Assembly: GCF_000685075.1 (NCBI RefSeq) | Contig: NZ_BAYD01000014.1 | Span: 85,540 to 149,539, forward strand | Source: Paraburkholderia oxyphila NBRC 105797 | GTDB taxonomy: Bacteria > Pseudomonadota > Gammaproteobacteria > Burkholderiales > Burkholderiaceae | Direction: 5' to 3' | Length of the DNA: 64,000 bases | Shown: positions 37,601 to 46,820 of the stretch, one piece after another | Layout of the letters: each line of letters begins with the position of its first letter | Numbering within the stretch: the first letter of the stretch is position 1 | Notes under the pieces: generated by a model | What the model was told of the DNA's origin: nothing | Seen by the model: only the letters and a program-made list of their open reading frames with translations | The model's database searches: none | Translations under genes and position numbers: made by a program

Positions 37601-38313
37601 AGACTCGCTGCCGAAACGCCCGGCTTGTTCGAATACGGCGAGGCGAGACTCGTTGCCGAAACGCCCGGTTTGTTCGAATACGGCGCAGCAAGGCTCGCTG
37701 CCGGCACGCCTGCCTTGCCCGAATACGGCGCAACAAGACTCGATGCGGCCCCGCCGGTGTTGCCCCACGACGACAAGTCGCGCCCATGCGCTGGCACCGC
37801 CGCAACGCCCCCGGTATCCCGCGCGCCGCCAGCTGGCGTCGTGCCGCCTTGCCCCGCCGCCGCTTCCTGCGCCGCCTCGGCTTGCTGCGCACTGGCCTGC
37901 ACGCGGGCATCGGCGAGCCGCTCCTGTGCGCGGGCGAGCGTGTCGTCGATCTCGTCGGCGAGCCGCGAGGCCTGTGCCGCCACGTTCTCAAAGCGCTGCG
38001 CCAGCGCCGGGTCTGCCGCCAGTTCGGCGCGCAGCGCCTGCGCCGTGTCGGCGAGTTCCGCGGCGCGGGCCTCGCGCGCGCCGGGCGGTTCGGCTACGCC
38101 GTCGGCCTCGAAGCGGCCGAGTGCGGTAAGCCCGCTGCCCAGCGCCCTGCTCAAACGATCCAGATCCTGCCGTACGCGCGCGGCCTGTGCGGCCCGCTGG
38201 TCGATCTCGCGCTGCGCGTCGATCTGCGCCCAAGCCACGAAAGCGTTTGCGCCCACGGCAGCGGCAACGACCAACAGGTTGATGAGGTGCCGCTTCGAGT
38301 AATGAAGATTCAT
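34666..38313 (-). CDS. Membrane PAS-GGDEF-EAL cyclic-di-GMP protein with periplasmic repeats, 1215 aa
   Basis: A two-headed c-di-GMP enzyme. Transmembrane helix 1 is about residues 9-29. A ~320-residue Ala-rich periplasmic region has predicted coiled coil ([20 protein letters not shown]) and the 15-residue repeats at 192-274. Helix 2 is about 355-377. Three PAS domains start near 395, 525 and 652. The GGDEF domain has an intact RHGGDEF near residue 854 with an RTSD inhibitory site five residues before it. The EAL domain has GMEALVRW (near 982), [15 protein letters not shown] and EGVET. Both activities therefore look possible, with product feedback on the cyclase. The periplasmic part and PAS domains presumably sense unknown signals. 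Confidence 0.94.
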   Translation of the reverse strand: MNLHYSKRHLINLLVVAAAVGANAFVAWAQIDAQREIDQRAAQAARVRQDLDRLSRALGSGLTALGRFEADGVAEPPGAREARAAELADTAQALRAELAADPALAQRFENVAAQASRLADEIDDTLARAQERLADARVQASAQQAEAAQEAAAGQGGTTPAGGARDTGGVAAVPAHGRDLSSWGNTGGAASSLVAPYSGKAGVPAASLAAPYSNKPGVSATSLASPYSNKPGVSAASLASPYSSKPDALASSLADPYAKKPALPALNLAEPYASSTTVANTAAKPAVAQTAQPAAPAQPAAADPALAAVAPWVASEYIRLDTRADRVDARLSSLQGEQDRALASAFAESSSAGRHASILLIVTMLSGAALLIYTFGARENAARKKLRALAGMRARNERFQGLFDAHPVPMYVFDRETLRFLAVNAAAIQQYGYSEEEFLAMTIREIRPADDVARLEQHLARSDTLTQNVRTMAGIWRHARRDGSLISADISHHSLVFQGRAAVFVLADDVTEQIKAEVEAQRSNQMLETVIDNIPQRIFWKDAQSRYLGCNMTFARDAGLAYPEQIVGKTDDDLPWRAYASVLHGQDREVIESGLPRINYEEELTIDGLHRTTLTSKLPLHDGDGRVMGVLGSYSDTTESKRADLALRLQSRALDACVNAILITGPGPGGSNLIEYANPAFRRITGYDPAEVIGQDCRLLQRDDRDQEGLVAIRRALLSNREVSAVLRNYRKDGALFWNQLLIAPVPDLYGRITHHIGIINDVTELIRYQEQLEYQANYDSLTQLPNRNLLRDRLQQALVSAQRHARGVAVLFIDLDGFKNVNDSLGHSVGDRLLGVVAERLTRCTRTSDTVARHGGDEFVIVLTDTIDEKSLIGWMERARSMISEPVWIDGTELYVGCSMGASVYPQDGNDAEALLKKADVAMYRAKELGRNTFQFYQPEMNASAGARMNLERRLRRALRDGEFLLHYQPQVEIEGGRIVGMEALVRWLDPEAGLVSPAQFIPVAEESGLIGPLSDWVLREACRQNRAWQDAGLPPVRVSVNFSAKTFHQRDITELVKGVLQETGLDPCWLEVELTESTLMRNTEEAVSMLNALHEAGVGIAIDDFGTGYSSLSYLKRLPVDRLKIDRSFVADIGNSSDDETITAAIIALAHELRLQVIAEGVETSQQFAFLRERACDELQGYFFAPPMPGAEAAALLSASQAYEEGAGLAWPT
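37492..37740 (-). repeat. Five and a half 45-bp repeats in the GGDEF-EAL gene
   Basis: Five 45-bp units plus a partial sixth encode the pattern SLAxPYSxKPxxxAx at residues 192-206, 207-221, 222-236, 237-251, 252-266 and 267-274. Units 2-4 are nearly identical at the DNA level; the outer ones are degenerate. Tyr-Ser/Ala and Lys-Pro are the most conserved positions. Confidence 0.9.
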
Positions 38314-38502
38314 GAATGCCGAACGTCGTTCGTCCCCGTAGGGCGGGCACGGAGAGGCTGCTAACGACCTGCGCGCGACAGGCTGGCGCGCGGTGCGCCA
38401 TTCCGGATAACGGCAACGAGCGGCAAGGGCTTTAGGAAAACGCGCGAGCGTCTGGCGCGGCGCGCCTCACGACACGGCTGATGACACGGCGGCTGGCACG
38501 AA

Positions 38503-38997
38503 TCAAGGCGCCGCCTGGGGAGGCGCGGCCAGCCCGAACTCCTGCATCGCCGGCACGAAATCGTGATTCGCCTCGGGCTTGCGCGCGAGCTTGGTCAGCA
38601 CATAGCGCTGAAACGGCGCAAGCCGGGCCCAGTCGTCGACGGCCGGCGCGCGCAGGTTCGCGAGCGCCGCCTGATTCGCGATGCCGCCCGGCACGGTATC
38701 GGCGTCCCGCCACGCGGGCGCCTCCTCGGGCGCGAACCATTCGGGCTCGACGTTGGCATGGGTGCGCAGCATCTCGAAGAGCGCGTGATCGAAATTCGGC
38801 TCGATCTCGGTGTCCTCGTCGACGGGAAAGCGTGCGAGCAGGCGTCGGTCCTCGTACGGCAGCAGTTGCCACTGCGCGAGCGAGATGCGCAAGCCGAAGC
38901 GATCCAGATTGAAGCGCACGCACATGGGGATGAAGGTGAGGTCTTCCGACGATTTGACCTCGTAATGGAACAGCAGCGGAGCGTCGTTCAATGCCAT
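38503..38997 (-). CDS. Nitrate reductase-associated protein family, 164 aa
   Basis: Matches the nitrate-reductase-associated family (TIGR02664/NarM-like). The diagnostic N-terminal block is LLFHYEVKSSEDLTFIPMCV followed by RFNLDRFGLRISLAQWQLLPYEDRRLLARFPVD (in part). The second half (WARLAPFQRYVLTKLARKPEANHDFVPAMQEFGL, in part) is also typical. NarM is needed for assimilatory nitrate reductase activity in cyanobacteria; its function here is inferred. The ATG at 38997 gives the family N-terminus. It is divergent from fdhD, another molybdoenzyme accessory gene, which supports a role in molybdoenzyme maturation. Confidence 0.85.
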   Translation of the reverse strand: MALNDAPLLFHYEVKSSEDLTFIPMCVRFNLDRFGLRISLAQWQLLPYEDRRLLARFPVDEDTEIEPNFDHALFEMLRTHANVEPEWFAPEEAPAWRDADTVPGGIANQAALANLRAPAVDDWARLAPFQRYVLTKLARKPEANHDFVPAMQEFGLAAPPQAAP

Positions 38998-39251
38998 GGC
39001 GTTATCCTCGCGAAGCGGGCCAATCCGAACGCATCCGGACCCATCCAGACCCATTCGGACACCAAGCCGGAGCACAGCTGGACGACAGCGAAAGGGGCCC
39101 GCTTGAGGTATTTTAGAACCTTCCGCGTCAAGAGCATCCCCGCGCGGCCCGGCAGAATGCCCCGTCGGCCCGGCTTTGCGCGCCGCGCAAGGCAGCACCA
39201 GGAAACACCACGCAGCACACCGACGCACATGGATTTGATGGAGCACCCCGC

Positions 39252-40166
39252 TTGAATTCCCGCCCGAACCCCGATTTGCCCGCCGCGGCAGCCGCCGCGC
39301 CGAATCCGCTGGAAACCGAAGGCCAGCCCGGCGCCGTCGAGCTGCGCGTGCATCGCCACCGCGGCGGCACGGTACAAACGCTCGCCGATCACGTGGGCCA
39401 GGAATGGCCGGTCGCGCTCGTCTTCAACGGCATCTCGCACGCTGTCATGATGTGCACGCCGCGCGATCTCGAAGCGTTCGCGGTGGGCTTCGCCATCTCG
39501 GAAGGCATCGTCGGACGCAACGCCGATATCCAGGACATCGAAGTCTACTGGTACGCGAAGCCGGATTCGGACGATTTACCGCACGCCGAGGTCCATCTCA
39601 CGGTCGTGCAACAGGCGTTCGTCGAGCTGAAGGAAAAGCGCCGCGCGCTGGCCGGGCGCAGCGGCTGCGGCGTGTGCGGCATCGAGAGCATCGACTTGCT
39701 CGACCTCGAACCGGAAACGGTGCCCGATACGGGCTTCCTCGGGCGCCTCGCACCGGACGCCATCGCGCGCGCCGCCCGCGAACTGCCACAGCATCAGGCG
39801 CTCACGAAGCTCACAGGCGGCCTGCACGCCGCCGCCTGGTGCGATGCGAGCGGCGCAATCCTGCGCGCGTTCGAAGACGTGGGGCGCCACAACGCGCTCG
39901 ACAAACTCATCGGCCAGTTGGTGATCGAGCGCGCCGACACGCAGCAGGGCTTCGTCTTCCTCTCGAGCCGGGCGAGCTATGAGCTGGTGCGCAAGGCCGC
40001 GCGCGTGGGCATACCGATGGTGGCGACCATCTCGGCGCCCTCGACGCTCGCCATCGCCATCGCGAAGCGCGCCGGGTTGCGGCTCGTGAGCTTCTGCCGC
40101 GAGTCCGGCTATGTCGATTACGACACGGCGGCGAACGCCGCGCCGGACGCCGGCCAGGCGAGCTAG
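39252..40166 (+). CDS. fdhD: Formate dehydrogenase sulfurtransferase FdhD, 304 aa
   Basis: Transfers sulfur from IscS to the molybdenum cofactor of formate dehydrogenase. The active Cys-x2-Cys is visible in GRSGCGVCGIESI (near residues 137-149). ISHAVMMCTPRDLEAFAVGFAISEGI and FEDVGRHNALDKLIG are family blocks, and SSRASYELVRKAARVGIPM follows. The start appears to be TTG at 39252 with GGAG eight bases upstream; no in-frame ATG is available. The first ~30 residues are Ala/Pro-rich. No formate dehydrogenase genes are in this window. Confidence 0.94.
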   Translation: MNSRPNPDLPAAAAAAPNPLETEGQPGAVELRVHRHRGGTVQTLADHVGQEWPVALVFNGISHAVMMCTPRDLEAFAVGFAISEGIVGRNADIQDIEVYWYAKPDSDDLPHAEVHLTVVQQAFVELKEKRRALAGRSGCGVCGIESIDLLDLEPETVPDTGFLGRLAPDAIARAARELPQHQALTKLTGGLHAAAWCDASGAILRAFEDVGRHNALDKLIGQLVIERADTQQGFVFLSSRASYELVRKAARVGIPMVATISAPSTLAIAIAKRAGLRLVSFCRESGYVDYDTAANAAPDAGQAS

Positions 40167-40217
40167 TCCAGCCAAGCCCGCCAGGCCAGCTAAAGCGCGC
40201 GCCGCGGCGCCGCGTCT

Positions 40218-40988
40218 TCAGTCGAACTGCCTGAAATCCGGCTTGCGCTTTTGCAGGAAGGCGGTGAACGCCTCGCGCGCTTCGGGCGCGAGCAGCATCT
40301 TGGCGAAGTGCACGAACTCCTCGTCCATCTGCGTCTTGATCTCATGCTCGCTCGCGCGTTTCATGAGCGCCTTGGTCACGCGCAGCGACGAAGCGGGCAG
40401 CGCGACGAGCTTCGCCAGTTGGGCGCTCACGAACGCATCGAGTTCGGCAGCGGGCAGCACGCGGTTCACGAAGCCCATACGGTGCGCCTCCGCCGCGTCG
40501 AAGGTCTCGCCGAGCAGCAGCTTTTCCGCCGCGCCCTGATAGCCCGCCACGCGCGGCAGCAAGAGCGACGAAGCGGCCTCCGGGCACAGCCCGAGCTGCG
40601 CGAAAGGCATGGCGAAGCGCGCCGTATCGGCGGCATAGACCATATCGCAATGCAGCAGCAGCGTCGTGCCCACGCCGATGGCCGCGCCCGCCACGGCCGC
40701 GACGAGCGGCTTCTCGAAGGTCGCGATGGCTTGCAGGAAGCGGCTCACGGGCTGATCGCCGCCGGTGGGCGGCGACTTCAGGAAGTCCTCGATATCGTTG
40801 CCCGCCGTGAAGATCCCGGCGTGGCCGCGCAGCAGCACGGCGCGCACGGCGGCGTCCTCTTGTGCCGAAGCGAGCGCCTCGGCGATCGCCTGATACATCG
40901 CGGGCGTGAGCGCGTTCTTGCGCTCGGGCCGGTTGATAGTGATCGTCAGCACGCCGTTTTCGCGCGCGATCAGGATTTCGTTGCTCAT
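40218..40988 (-). CDS. Enoyl-CoA hydratase/isomerase family protein, 256 aa
   Basis: A crotonase-fold enzyme probably hydrating trans-2-enoyl-CoA, last gene of the beta-oxidation operon. NGVLTITINRPERKNALTPAM begins the fold; the oxyanion-hole segments are RAVLLRGHAGIFTAGNDIEDF and AAIGVGTTLLLHCD. At the position of the second catalytic Glu of rat hydratase, LGLCPEAASS has Glu. The start is supported by GGAGAC. The C-terminus LQKRKPDFRQFD is typical. It could also be an isomerase; chain-length preference is unknown. Confidence 0.92.
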   Translation of the reverse strand: MSNEILIARENGVLTITINRPERKNALTPAMYQAIAEALASAQEDAAVRAVLLRGHAGIFTAGNDIEDFLKSPPTGGDQPVSRFLQAIATFEKPLVAAVAGAAIGVGTTLLLHCDMVYAADTARFAMPFAQLGLCPEAASSLLLPRVAGYQGAAEKLLLGETFDAAEAHRMGFVNRVLPAAELDAFVSAQLAKLVALPASSLRVTKALMKRASEHEIKTQMDEEFVHFAKMLLAPEAREAFTAFLQKRKPDFRQFD

Positions 40989-41103
40989 GTCGTTGTCTCC
41001 AGCCGAACTCGACGTCCTCGCGAGCCCGATACGAAAAACGGCTCGCAGACCGTGAAGCCTGCGAACCGTGTCGATAAAGCCTATGCGCTAAAGGCCCAAG
41101 CGC

Positions 41104-42303
41104 TTACAGCCGCTCGATGATGCCCGCCGCACCCATGCCGGTGCCGACGCACATCGTCACCATGCCGTACTTCAGGTTGCGGCGGCGCAGGCCGTGCACG
41201 ACCGTCGAGGCGCGGATCGCGCCCGTCGCGCCGAGCGGGTGGCCCAGCGCGATCGCGCCGCCGAGCGGGTTGATCTTCGCCGGATCGAGGCCGAGGTCCT
41301 GGATCACCGCCAGCGACTGCGCGGCAAACGCCTCGTTCAGTTCGATCCAGTCGAGATCGTCCTGCTTGAGTCCCGCGGCCTTCAACGCGGCCGGAATCGC
41401 TTCCTTCGGGCCGATGCCCATGATCTCCGGCGGCACGCCACGCACCGCGAAGCTCACGAAGCGCGCGAGCGGCGTGAGGTTGAACTGCTTGAGCACCTTC
41501 TCGGAGACGACGATCAGCGCGCCCGCGCCATCCGAAGTCTGCGAGCTGTTACCCGCCGTGACCGAGCCCTTGTTCGCGAACACCGGGCGCAGCTTCGCGA
41601 GACCTTCGAGCGAAGTCTCCGCACGCGGGCCTTCGTCCAGCGCGATCAAGCGCTCGTTCACCATCACTTCGCCCGTGGCGAGATCCGGGAAGCGCTCGAG
41701 CACCGTGTACGGCGCGATCTCGTCCTTGAACTCGCCGGCCTGTTGCGCGGCCAGCGCGCGGCGGTGCGATTCGACCGAGAACGCGTCCTGCGCCTCGCGG
41801 CTCACCTTCCAGCGCTCCGCGACCTTCTCGGCCGTCAAGCCCATGCCGTAAGCAATGCCAATATCTTCGTTGCGGTCGAAGATGTGCGGCGAGAGCGAGG
41901 GCTTGTTGCCCATCATCGGCACCATGCTCATCGACTCGCAGCCGCCCGCGATCATCGCGTCGGCTTCGCCCACGCGGATGCGGTCCGCGGCCATCGCGAG
42001 CGCCGTGAGGCCCGACGCGCAGAAGCGGTTGACGGTCACGCCGCCCACGCTCTGCGGCAGCCCCGCGAGCAGCGCGCCGATGCGTGCCACGTTCAGGCCC
42101 TGCTCCGCCTCGGGAATCGCGCAGCCGATGATGGCGTCCTCGATCACCTGGGTGTCGAGCCCCGGCACCTGTGCCACCGCTGACTTGATCGCGTGCACCA
42201 GCAGCTCGTCGGGGCGGGTGTTCTTGAACACGCCGCGCGGCGCCTTGCCGATGGGCGTGCGGCTCGCGGCGACGATGTATGCGTCCTGCAACTGTTTGCT
42301 CAT
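41104..42303 (-). CDS. fadA: Acetyl-CoA C-acyltransferase (thiolase, FadA-like), 399 aa
   Basis: Cleaves 3-ketoacyl-CoA to acetyl-CoA and shortened acyl-CoA. The nucleophilic Cys lies in NRFCASGLTALAMAA near residue 90. The catalytic His is in GHPLGATGA (near 350) and the second Cys in MVTMCVGTGMGAAGI near 385. GGAG precedes the ATG by six bases. It sits 34 bases after the fadB-like gene on the same transcript, consistent with a trifunctional-type partnership. Confidence 0.95.
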   Translation of the reverse strand: MSKQLQDAYIVAASRTPIGKAPRGVFKNTRPDELLVHAIKSAVAQVPGLDTQVIEDAIIGCAIPEAEQGLNVARIGALLAGLPQSVGGVTVNRFCASGLTALAMAADRIRVGEADAMIAGGCESMSMVPMMGNKPSLSPHIFDRNEDIGIAYGMGLTAEKVAERWKVSREAQDAFSVESHRRALAAQQAGEFKDEIAPYTVLERFPDLATGEVMVNERLIALDEGPRAETSLEGLAKLRPVFANKGSVTAGNSSQTSDGAGALIVVSEKVLKQFNLTPLARFVSFAVRGVPPEIMGIGPKEAIPAALKAAGLKQDDLDWIELNEAFAAQSLAVIQDLGLDPAKINPLGGAIALGHPLGATGAIRASTVVHGLRRRNLKYGMVTMCVGTGMGAAGIIERL

Positions 42304-42337
42304 CTGTAACTCCGATCCGTTTATCGTGCCGTGCCGC

Positions 42338-44779
42338 TTAGTTGCGCACCGGCTTGCCGGTTTGCAGCATGCCCATGATGCGTTCCTGCGTCTTCTGCGT
42401 GCCGAGCAGGTCGACGAAGGCGCGGCGCTCGAGCTTGAGCAGCCATTCCTCGTCGACGAGGCTGCCCGCCTCGACGTCGCCGCCGCACACCGCCTCGGCG
42501 ATGCGGCTCGCGATCAGGAAGTCGTGGTCGCTGATGAAGCGGCCGTCGCGCATGTTCACGAGCGACGCCTTGATGGTCGAGATGGCCGAGCGGCCCGCGA
42601 CCGGAATCTGCGTCGCGCGCAGCGGCGGGCGGTAACCGGCGGCCGACAACGCACGCGCTTCCTTCTTCGCCGTGTCGAGCAGCTCGAATACGTTGAAGAC
42701 GATCGTGTCGGACGGCTTCAGATAGCCCATCGCGCGCGCCTCGAGCGCCGATCCCGAGACCTTGGCCATTGCCGCGTTCTCGAACGACTTCTGCAGGAAC
42801 TTGAGCAGATCGCTGGGCATGGCGCCGACCGCTTGCGCGGCCTCTGCCGCACGAATCGCCGCTTCCTTCAGGCCGCCGCCCGCGGGCACGAGACCCACGC
42901 CCACTTCCACGAGACCGACATAGCTCTCGATATGCGCCACGCGCTTCGCGCTCTGCAGCATGATTTCGCAGCCGCCGCCGAGCGCGATGCCCGAGACGGC
43001 CGTGACGACCGGCACGTTCGCGTACTTCACGCGCAGCATCGTGTCCTGGAACTTCTTCACGAACGGCTCGATGCCCTTTGCGCCGCCCATCATGAACGCG
43101 GGCATCGCCTCTTCGAGGTTCGCGCCGGCCGAGAACGGGCCGCCAGGAGCGCCGAGCTTCAGCGAAGTGGGTTGCCAGATCACGAGGCCCTTGTAGCCGT
43201 CTTCGGCGATCTCGATCGCCTTCACGAGCGAGTCGAGCAAGCCCGGCCCCATCGTGTTCATCTTGCTCTTGTACGAGACGATGACAACGTCGTCCTCGCC
43301 CGCGCGGTCATCGACCCAGGCGCGCAGGTTTTCGTTCTCGAACAGCGTCTTGCCGTAGGTCTTCGGATCGCGCGCGCCCGTCTCGCCGACAAGCCCGGCA
43401 CGGAACACCTGGCGCTCGTACACCGGCAGATTCGAGCGCGGCACGAAGCGCGCCTCAGCCGGCGACCACGAGCCCTCCGCGCCATGCACGCCGCCGTTCT
43501 CGGCGACCGGACCCTCGAACACCCATGCCGGCAGCGGCGCATTCGAAAGCGCCTTGCCCGCGTCGATGTCTTCCTTCACCCACTCGGCCACCTGCTTCCA
43601 GCCCGCGGCCTGCCAGCCCTCGAACGGGCCTTCGTTCCAGCCGAAGCCCCAGCGGATCGCGAGATCGACGTCGCGCGCGTTATCGGCGATCGACTGCAGA
43701 TGCACACCGATGTAGTGGAACACGTCGCGGAAGATCGACCACAGGAACTGCGCCTGCGGGTGCTGCGTCTCGCGCAGCAGCTTCAGGCGCTCGGCGGCCG
43801 GACGCTTGAGGATGCGGCCAATCAGCTCGTCGGCCTTGCCGCCCGCATCGACGTACTCGCCCTTCTCGGCGTCGAGCACCTTGATCGCCTTGCCTTCCTT
43901 GCGATAGAAGCCGCCGCCCGTCTTCTGGCCGAGCGCGCCCTTCTGCACGAGTGCGGCCAGCACCGCCGGCGTCTCGTAGACCGGGAAGAACGGATCGTCC
44001 TTGAGGTTGTCCTGCATCGTCTTGATGACGTGAGCCATGGTGTCGAGGCCCACGACATCAGCAGTCCGGAACGTCGCCGACTTCGCGCGGCCCAGACGGC
44101 TGCCGGTGAGGTCGTCGACTTCGTCGAAACGCAGGCCGAACTTCTTCGCCTCCGCGATCACCGCGAGGATCGAGAAAATGCCCACGCGGTTCGCGATGAA
44201 GTTGGGCGTATCCTTCGCGCGCACCACGCCCTTGCCCACCACGCTCGTGAGGAACGTCTCGAGCTGGTCGAGGATCGCGGGCTGCGTATGCGTCGTCGGG
44301 ATCAGCTCGACGAGGTGCATGTAGCGCGGCGGATTGAAGAAGTGCACGCCGCAAAAGCGCGCCTTGAGGTTGTCGTCGAAACCTTGCGACAGCTCCGTGA
44401 TCGACAGACCCGACGTATTCGACGCGAAGATCGCGTTCGGGCCGAGGTGCGGCGCGACCTTCTTGTAGAGGTCGTGCTTCCAGTCCATGCGCTCGGCGAT
44501 CGCCTCGATCACCACGTCGCATTCCGCGAGCTTCGCGATGTCGTCTTCGTAGTTCGCGGGCGTGATGTACTGCGCGTCGTCCTTCACGCCAAACGGCGCG
44601 GGCGAGAGCTTCTTCAGGTTCTCGATGGCCTTGAGCGCGATGGCGTTCTTGGGGCCTTCCTTCGCGGGCAGATCGAACAGCAGCACGGGCACGCGCGCGT
44701 TGATCAGGTGCGCCGCGATTTGCGCGCCCATCACGCCGGCGCCGAGCACGGCTACCTTGCGAATATTGAGATTGCTCAC
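42338..44779 (-). CDS. 3-hydroxyacyl-CoA dehydrogenase/enoyl-CoA hydratase, FadN-type order, 813 aa
   Basis: A bifunctional beta-oxidation enzyme. The NAD-binding dehydrogenase comes first (VAVLGAGVMGAQIAAHL at residues 10-26; ASNTSGLSITEL; GVHFFNPPRYMHLVELI). The C-terminal half is a crotonase domain (VTAVSGIALGGGCEIML, YVGLVEVGVGLVPAGGG). This order is the reverse of E. coli FadB and matches the Bacillus FadN arrangement. The start is GTG at 44779 with GGAGG six bases upstream; the ATG eight codons earlier has none. In one operon with acyl-CoA dehydrogenase and thiolase. Confidence 0.93.
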   Translation of the reverse strand: MSNLNIRKVAVLGAGVMGAQIAAHLINARVPVLLFDLPAKEGPKNAIALKAIENLKKLSPAPFGVKDDAQYITPANYEDDIAKLAECDVVIEAIAERMDWKHDLYKKVAPHLGPNAIFASNTSGLSITELSQGFDDNLKARFCGVHFFNPPRYMHLVELIPTTHTQPAILDQLETFLTSVVGKGVVRAKDTPNFIANRVGIFSILAVIAEAKKFGLRFDEVDDLTGSRLGRAKSATFRTADVVGLDTMAHVIKTMQDNLKDDPFFPVYETPAVLAALVQKGALGQKTGGGFYRKEGKAIKVLDAEKGEYVDAGGKADELIGRILKRPAAERLKLLRETQHPQAQFLWSIFRDVFHYIGVHLQSIADNARDVDLAIRWGFGWNEGPFEGWQAAGWKQVAEWVKEDIDAGKALSNAPLPAWVFEGPVAENGGVHGAEGSWSPAEARFVPRSNLPVYERQVFRAGLVGETGARDPKTYGKTLFENENLRAWVDDRAGEDDVVIVSYKSKMNTMGPGLLDSLVKAIEIAEDGYKGLVIWQPTSLKLGAPGGPFSAGANLEEAMPAFMMGGAKGIEPFVKKFQDTMLRVKYANVPVVTAVSGIALGGGCEIMLQSAKRVAHIESYVGLVEVGVGLVPAGGGLKEAAIRAAEAAQAVGAMPSDLLKFLQKSFENAAMAKVSGSALEARAMGYLKPSDTIVFNVFELLDTAKKEARALSAAGYRPPLRATQIPVAGRSAISTIKASLVNMRDGRFISDHDFLIASRIAEAVCGGDVEAGSLVDEEWLLKLERRAFVDLLGTQKTQERIMGMLQTGKPVRN

Positions 44780-44947
44780 GTTGTTCCTCCAGCAGAACCG
44801 CAATGTTGGATAAATCGGGGGGCGGCGGCGCCTGTCGTCGTTACGGCGTTATGGTTGTTGTTGCCGTGGGCGCCGCATCCGGGCATTCGGTGATGCGATG
44901 TCGATGGCGCGCGCGGCGAGACAAGCGCCGAGCGCGCGCCGTGTGCC

Positions 44948-46735
44948 TTAGAACAGCGCTTCGTCGACTTCCATGAGCGTCTTCGAACCCGCACGCGCCT
45001 GGCGAATCGAGGTGGCCGTCTCAGGCAGGAGCTTGGCGAAGTAGAAGCGCGCCGTGGCGAGCTTGGACTTGTAGAACGGATCGCCCGAGCCTTCCTTGTC
45101 GAGCGCGATGCGCGCCATGCGCGCCCAGAAGTACGCGAACACGAGGTGGCCGGCCGTGCGCAGGTACGGCACCGCGGCCGCGCCCACTTCGTCGGGGTTC
45201 TGCATCGCCTTCATGCCGATTTCCATCGTGAGCTTCTGCATCTTCTCGCCGATGTCGGCGAGCGGATTCACGAACTCCTGCATCTCCGGCTTGATGCCTT
45301 CGGCCTCGACGAAATCCGTCACGAGCTTGCCGAACTTCTTGAGCTTCGCGCCCATGTCGCCGAGCACCTTGCGGCCGAGCAGGTCGAGCGACTGAATCGT
45401 GTTGGTGCCTTCGTAGATCTGGTTGATACGTGCGTCGCGCACGTACTGCTCCATGCCCCACTCGGAGATGAAGCCGTGGCCGCCGAACACCTGCATGCCG
45501 AGGTTGGTGCTCTCGAACGCGTTGTCGGTGAGGAAGGCCTTGATGATCGGCGTGAGCAGCGCGACCAGATCGGCCGCTTCCTTGCGCTCGCCCTCGTCGC
45601 CGTGCGAGAGCTCCTTGTCGATCTGCAGCGCCGACCAGTACGTGAAGGCGCGCGCGCCTTCGGCCCAGGCCTTCTGCGTGAGCAGCATGCGGCGCACGTC
45701 CGGATGCACGATGATCGGGTCGGCGGCCTTTTCGGGCGCCTTCGGGCCGGTCAGCGCGCGCATCTGCAGGCGCTCCTTCGCATAGACGAGCGAGTTCTGG
45801 TACGCGACTTCGGTGAGGCCGAGGCCCTGCATGCCGACGCCCAGGCGCGCGGCGTTCATCATCACGAACATGGCGTTCAAGCCCTTGTTCGGCTCGCCGA
45901 CCAGCCAGCCCTTCGCGCCGTCGAGGTTCATCACGCAGGTCGCGTTGCCGTGGATGCCCATCTTGTGCTCGATCGAGCCGCACTTGATGCCATTGCGCTC
46001 GCCGGGCTCGCCCGCTTCGTTCGGGATGAACTTCGGCACGACGAACAGCGAGATGCCCTTGGTTCCCGGCGGCGCGTCCGGCAGGCGCGCGAGCACGAGA
46101 TGGACGATGTTCCCGGCCATGTCGTGCTCACCGCTCGAGATGAAGATCTTCGTGCCGGAGATGGCGTACGCGCCGTCGCCCGTCGGCTCGGCCCTGGTGC
46201 GCAGGATGCCGAGGTCGGTGCCGCAGTGCGGCTCGGTCAGGCACATCGTGCCGGTCCAGACGCCCTCGACGAGCTTGGGCAGGTAGGTCTTCTGCAGCTC
46301 GGGCGTGCCGTGCGCATGCAGACATTCGTAGGCGCCATGCGAGAGACCCGGATACATGGTCCACGCCTGGTTCGCCGAGTTGAGCATTTCGTAGAGCGCA
46401 TTGTTCACGAACGCGGGCAGCCCCTGGCCGCCGTATTCGGGATCGCAGCCCAGCGCCGGCCAGCCGGCCTCGACATACTGCTTGTACGCTTCCTTGAAGC
46501 CAGTGGGCGTGGTCACGACGCCGTCACCGGCATAGGTGCAGCCTTCGCGGTCGCCAACCTGGTTCAGCGGAAACAGCACCTCCGAGCAGAACTTGCCGGC
46601 TTCTTCGAGCACCTGGTTGATGGTGTTGGCGTCGAGGTCAGCGTGCTTCGGCATCTGCTTGACTTCGCCTTCCACGTTCAGCAGTTCGTGCAGGACGAAT
46701 TGCATGTCGCGCAGCGGCGCGGTGTACTGTCCCAT
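44948..46735 (-). CDS. Acyl-CoA dehydrogenase, long form with C-terminal extension, 595 aa
   Basis: FAD enzyme for the first step of fatty-acid beta-oxidation. N-terminal helices (APLRDMQFVLHELLNVEGEV) precede the core. GTMCLTEPHCGTDLGILRT and ISGTKIFISSGEHDMAGNIVHLVLARLP (in part) form the middle domain, and IYEGTNTIQSLDLLGRKVLGD carries the catalytic Glu. An extra ~130-residue C-terminal domain, as in the AidB/PA0506-like subgroup, brings the length to ~595. GGGAGAGAAG precedes the start. First structural gene after the TetR regulator, 85 bases away. Confidence 0.95.
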   Translation of the reverse strand: MGQYTAPLRDMQFVLHELLNVEGEVKQMPKHADLDANTINQVLEEAGKFCSEVLFPLNQVGDREGCTYAGDGVVTTPTGFKEAYKQYVEAGWPALGCDPEYGGQGLPAFVNNALYEMLNSANQAWTMYPGLSHGAYECLHAHGTPELQKTYLPKLVEGVWTGTMCLTEPHCGTDLGILRTRAEPTGDGAYAISGTKIFISSGEHDMAGNIVHLVLARLPDAPPGTKGISLFVVPKFIPNEAGEPGERNGIKCGSIEHKMGIHGNATCVMNLDGAKGWLVGEPNKGLNAMFVMMNAARLGVGMQGLGLTEVAYQNSLVYAKERLQMRALTGPKAPEKAADPIIVHPDVRRMLLTQKAWAEGARAFTYWSALQIDKELSHGDEGERKEAADLVALLTPIIKAFLTDNAFESTNLGMQVFGGHGFISEWGMEQYVRDARINQIYEGTNTIQSLDLLGRKVLGDMGAKLKKFGKLVTDFVEAEGIKPEMQEFVNPLADIGEKMQKLTMEIGMKAMQNPDEVGAAAVPYLRTAGHLVFAYFWARMARIALDKEGSGDPFYKSKLATARFYFAKLLPETATSIRQARAGSKTLMEVDEALF

Positions 46736-46820
46736 CTCTTCTCTCCCTGGAATGAGCCTGAAGTTTCGGACCTCTCACGTACCGCCATGTGCCGCTGCTG
46801 CGCTCGCGCGCGCCCGGCCG

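Noticed and set aside
41855..44893. 1012-codon plus-strand open frame opposite the FadN-type gene
   Set aside because: Shadow frame; no motif, and the opposite strand has a complete enzyme.
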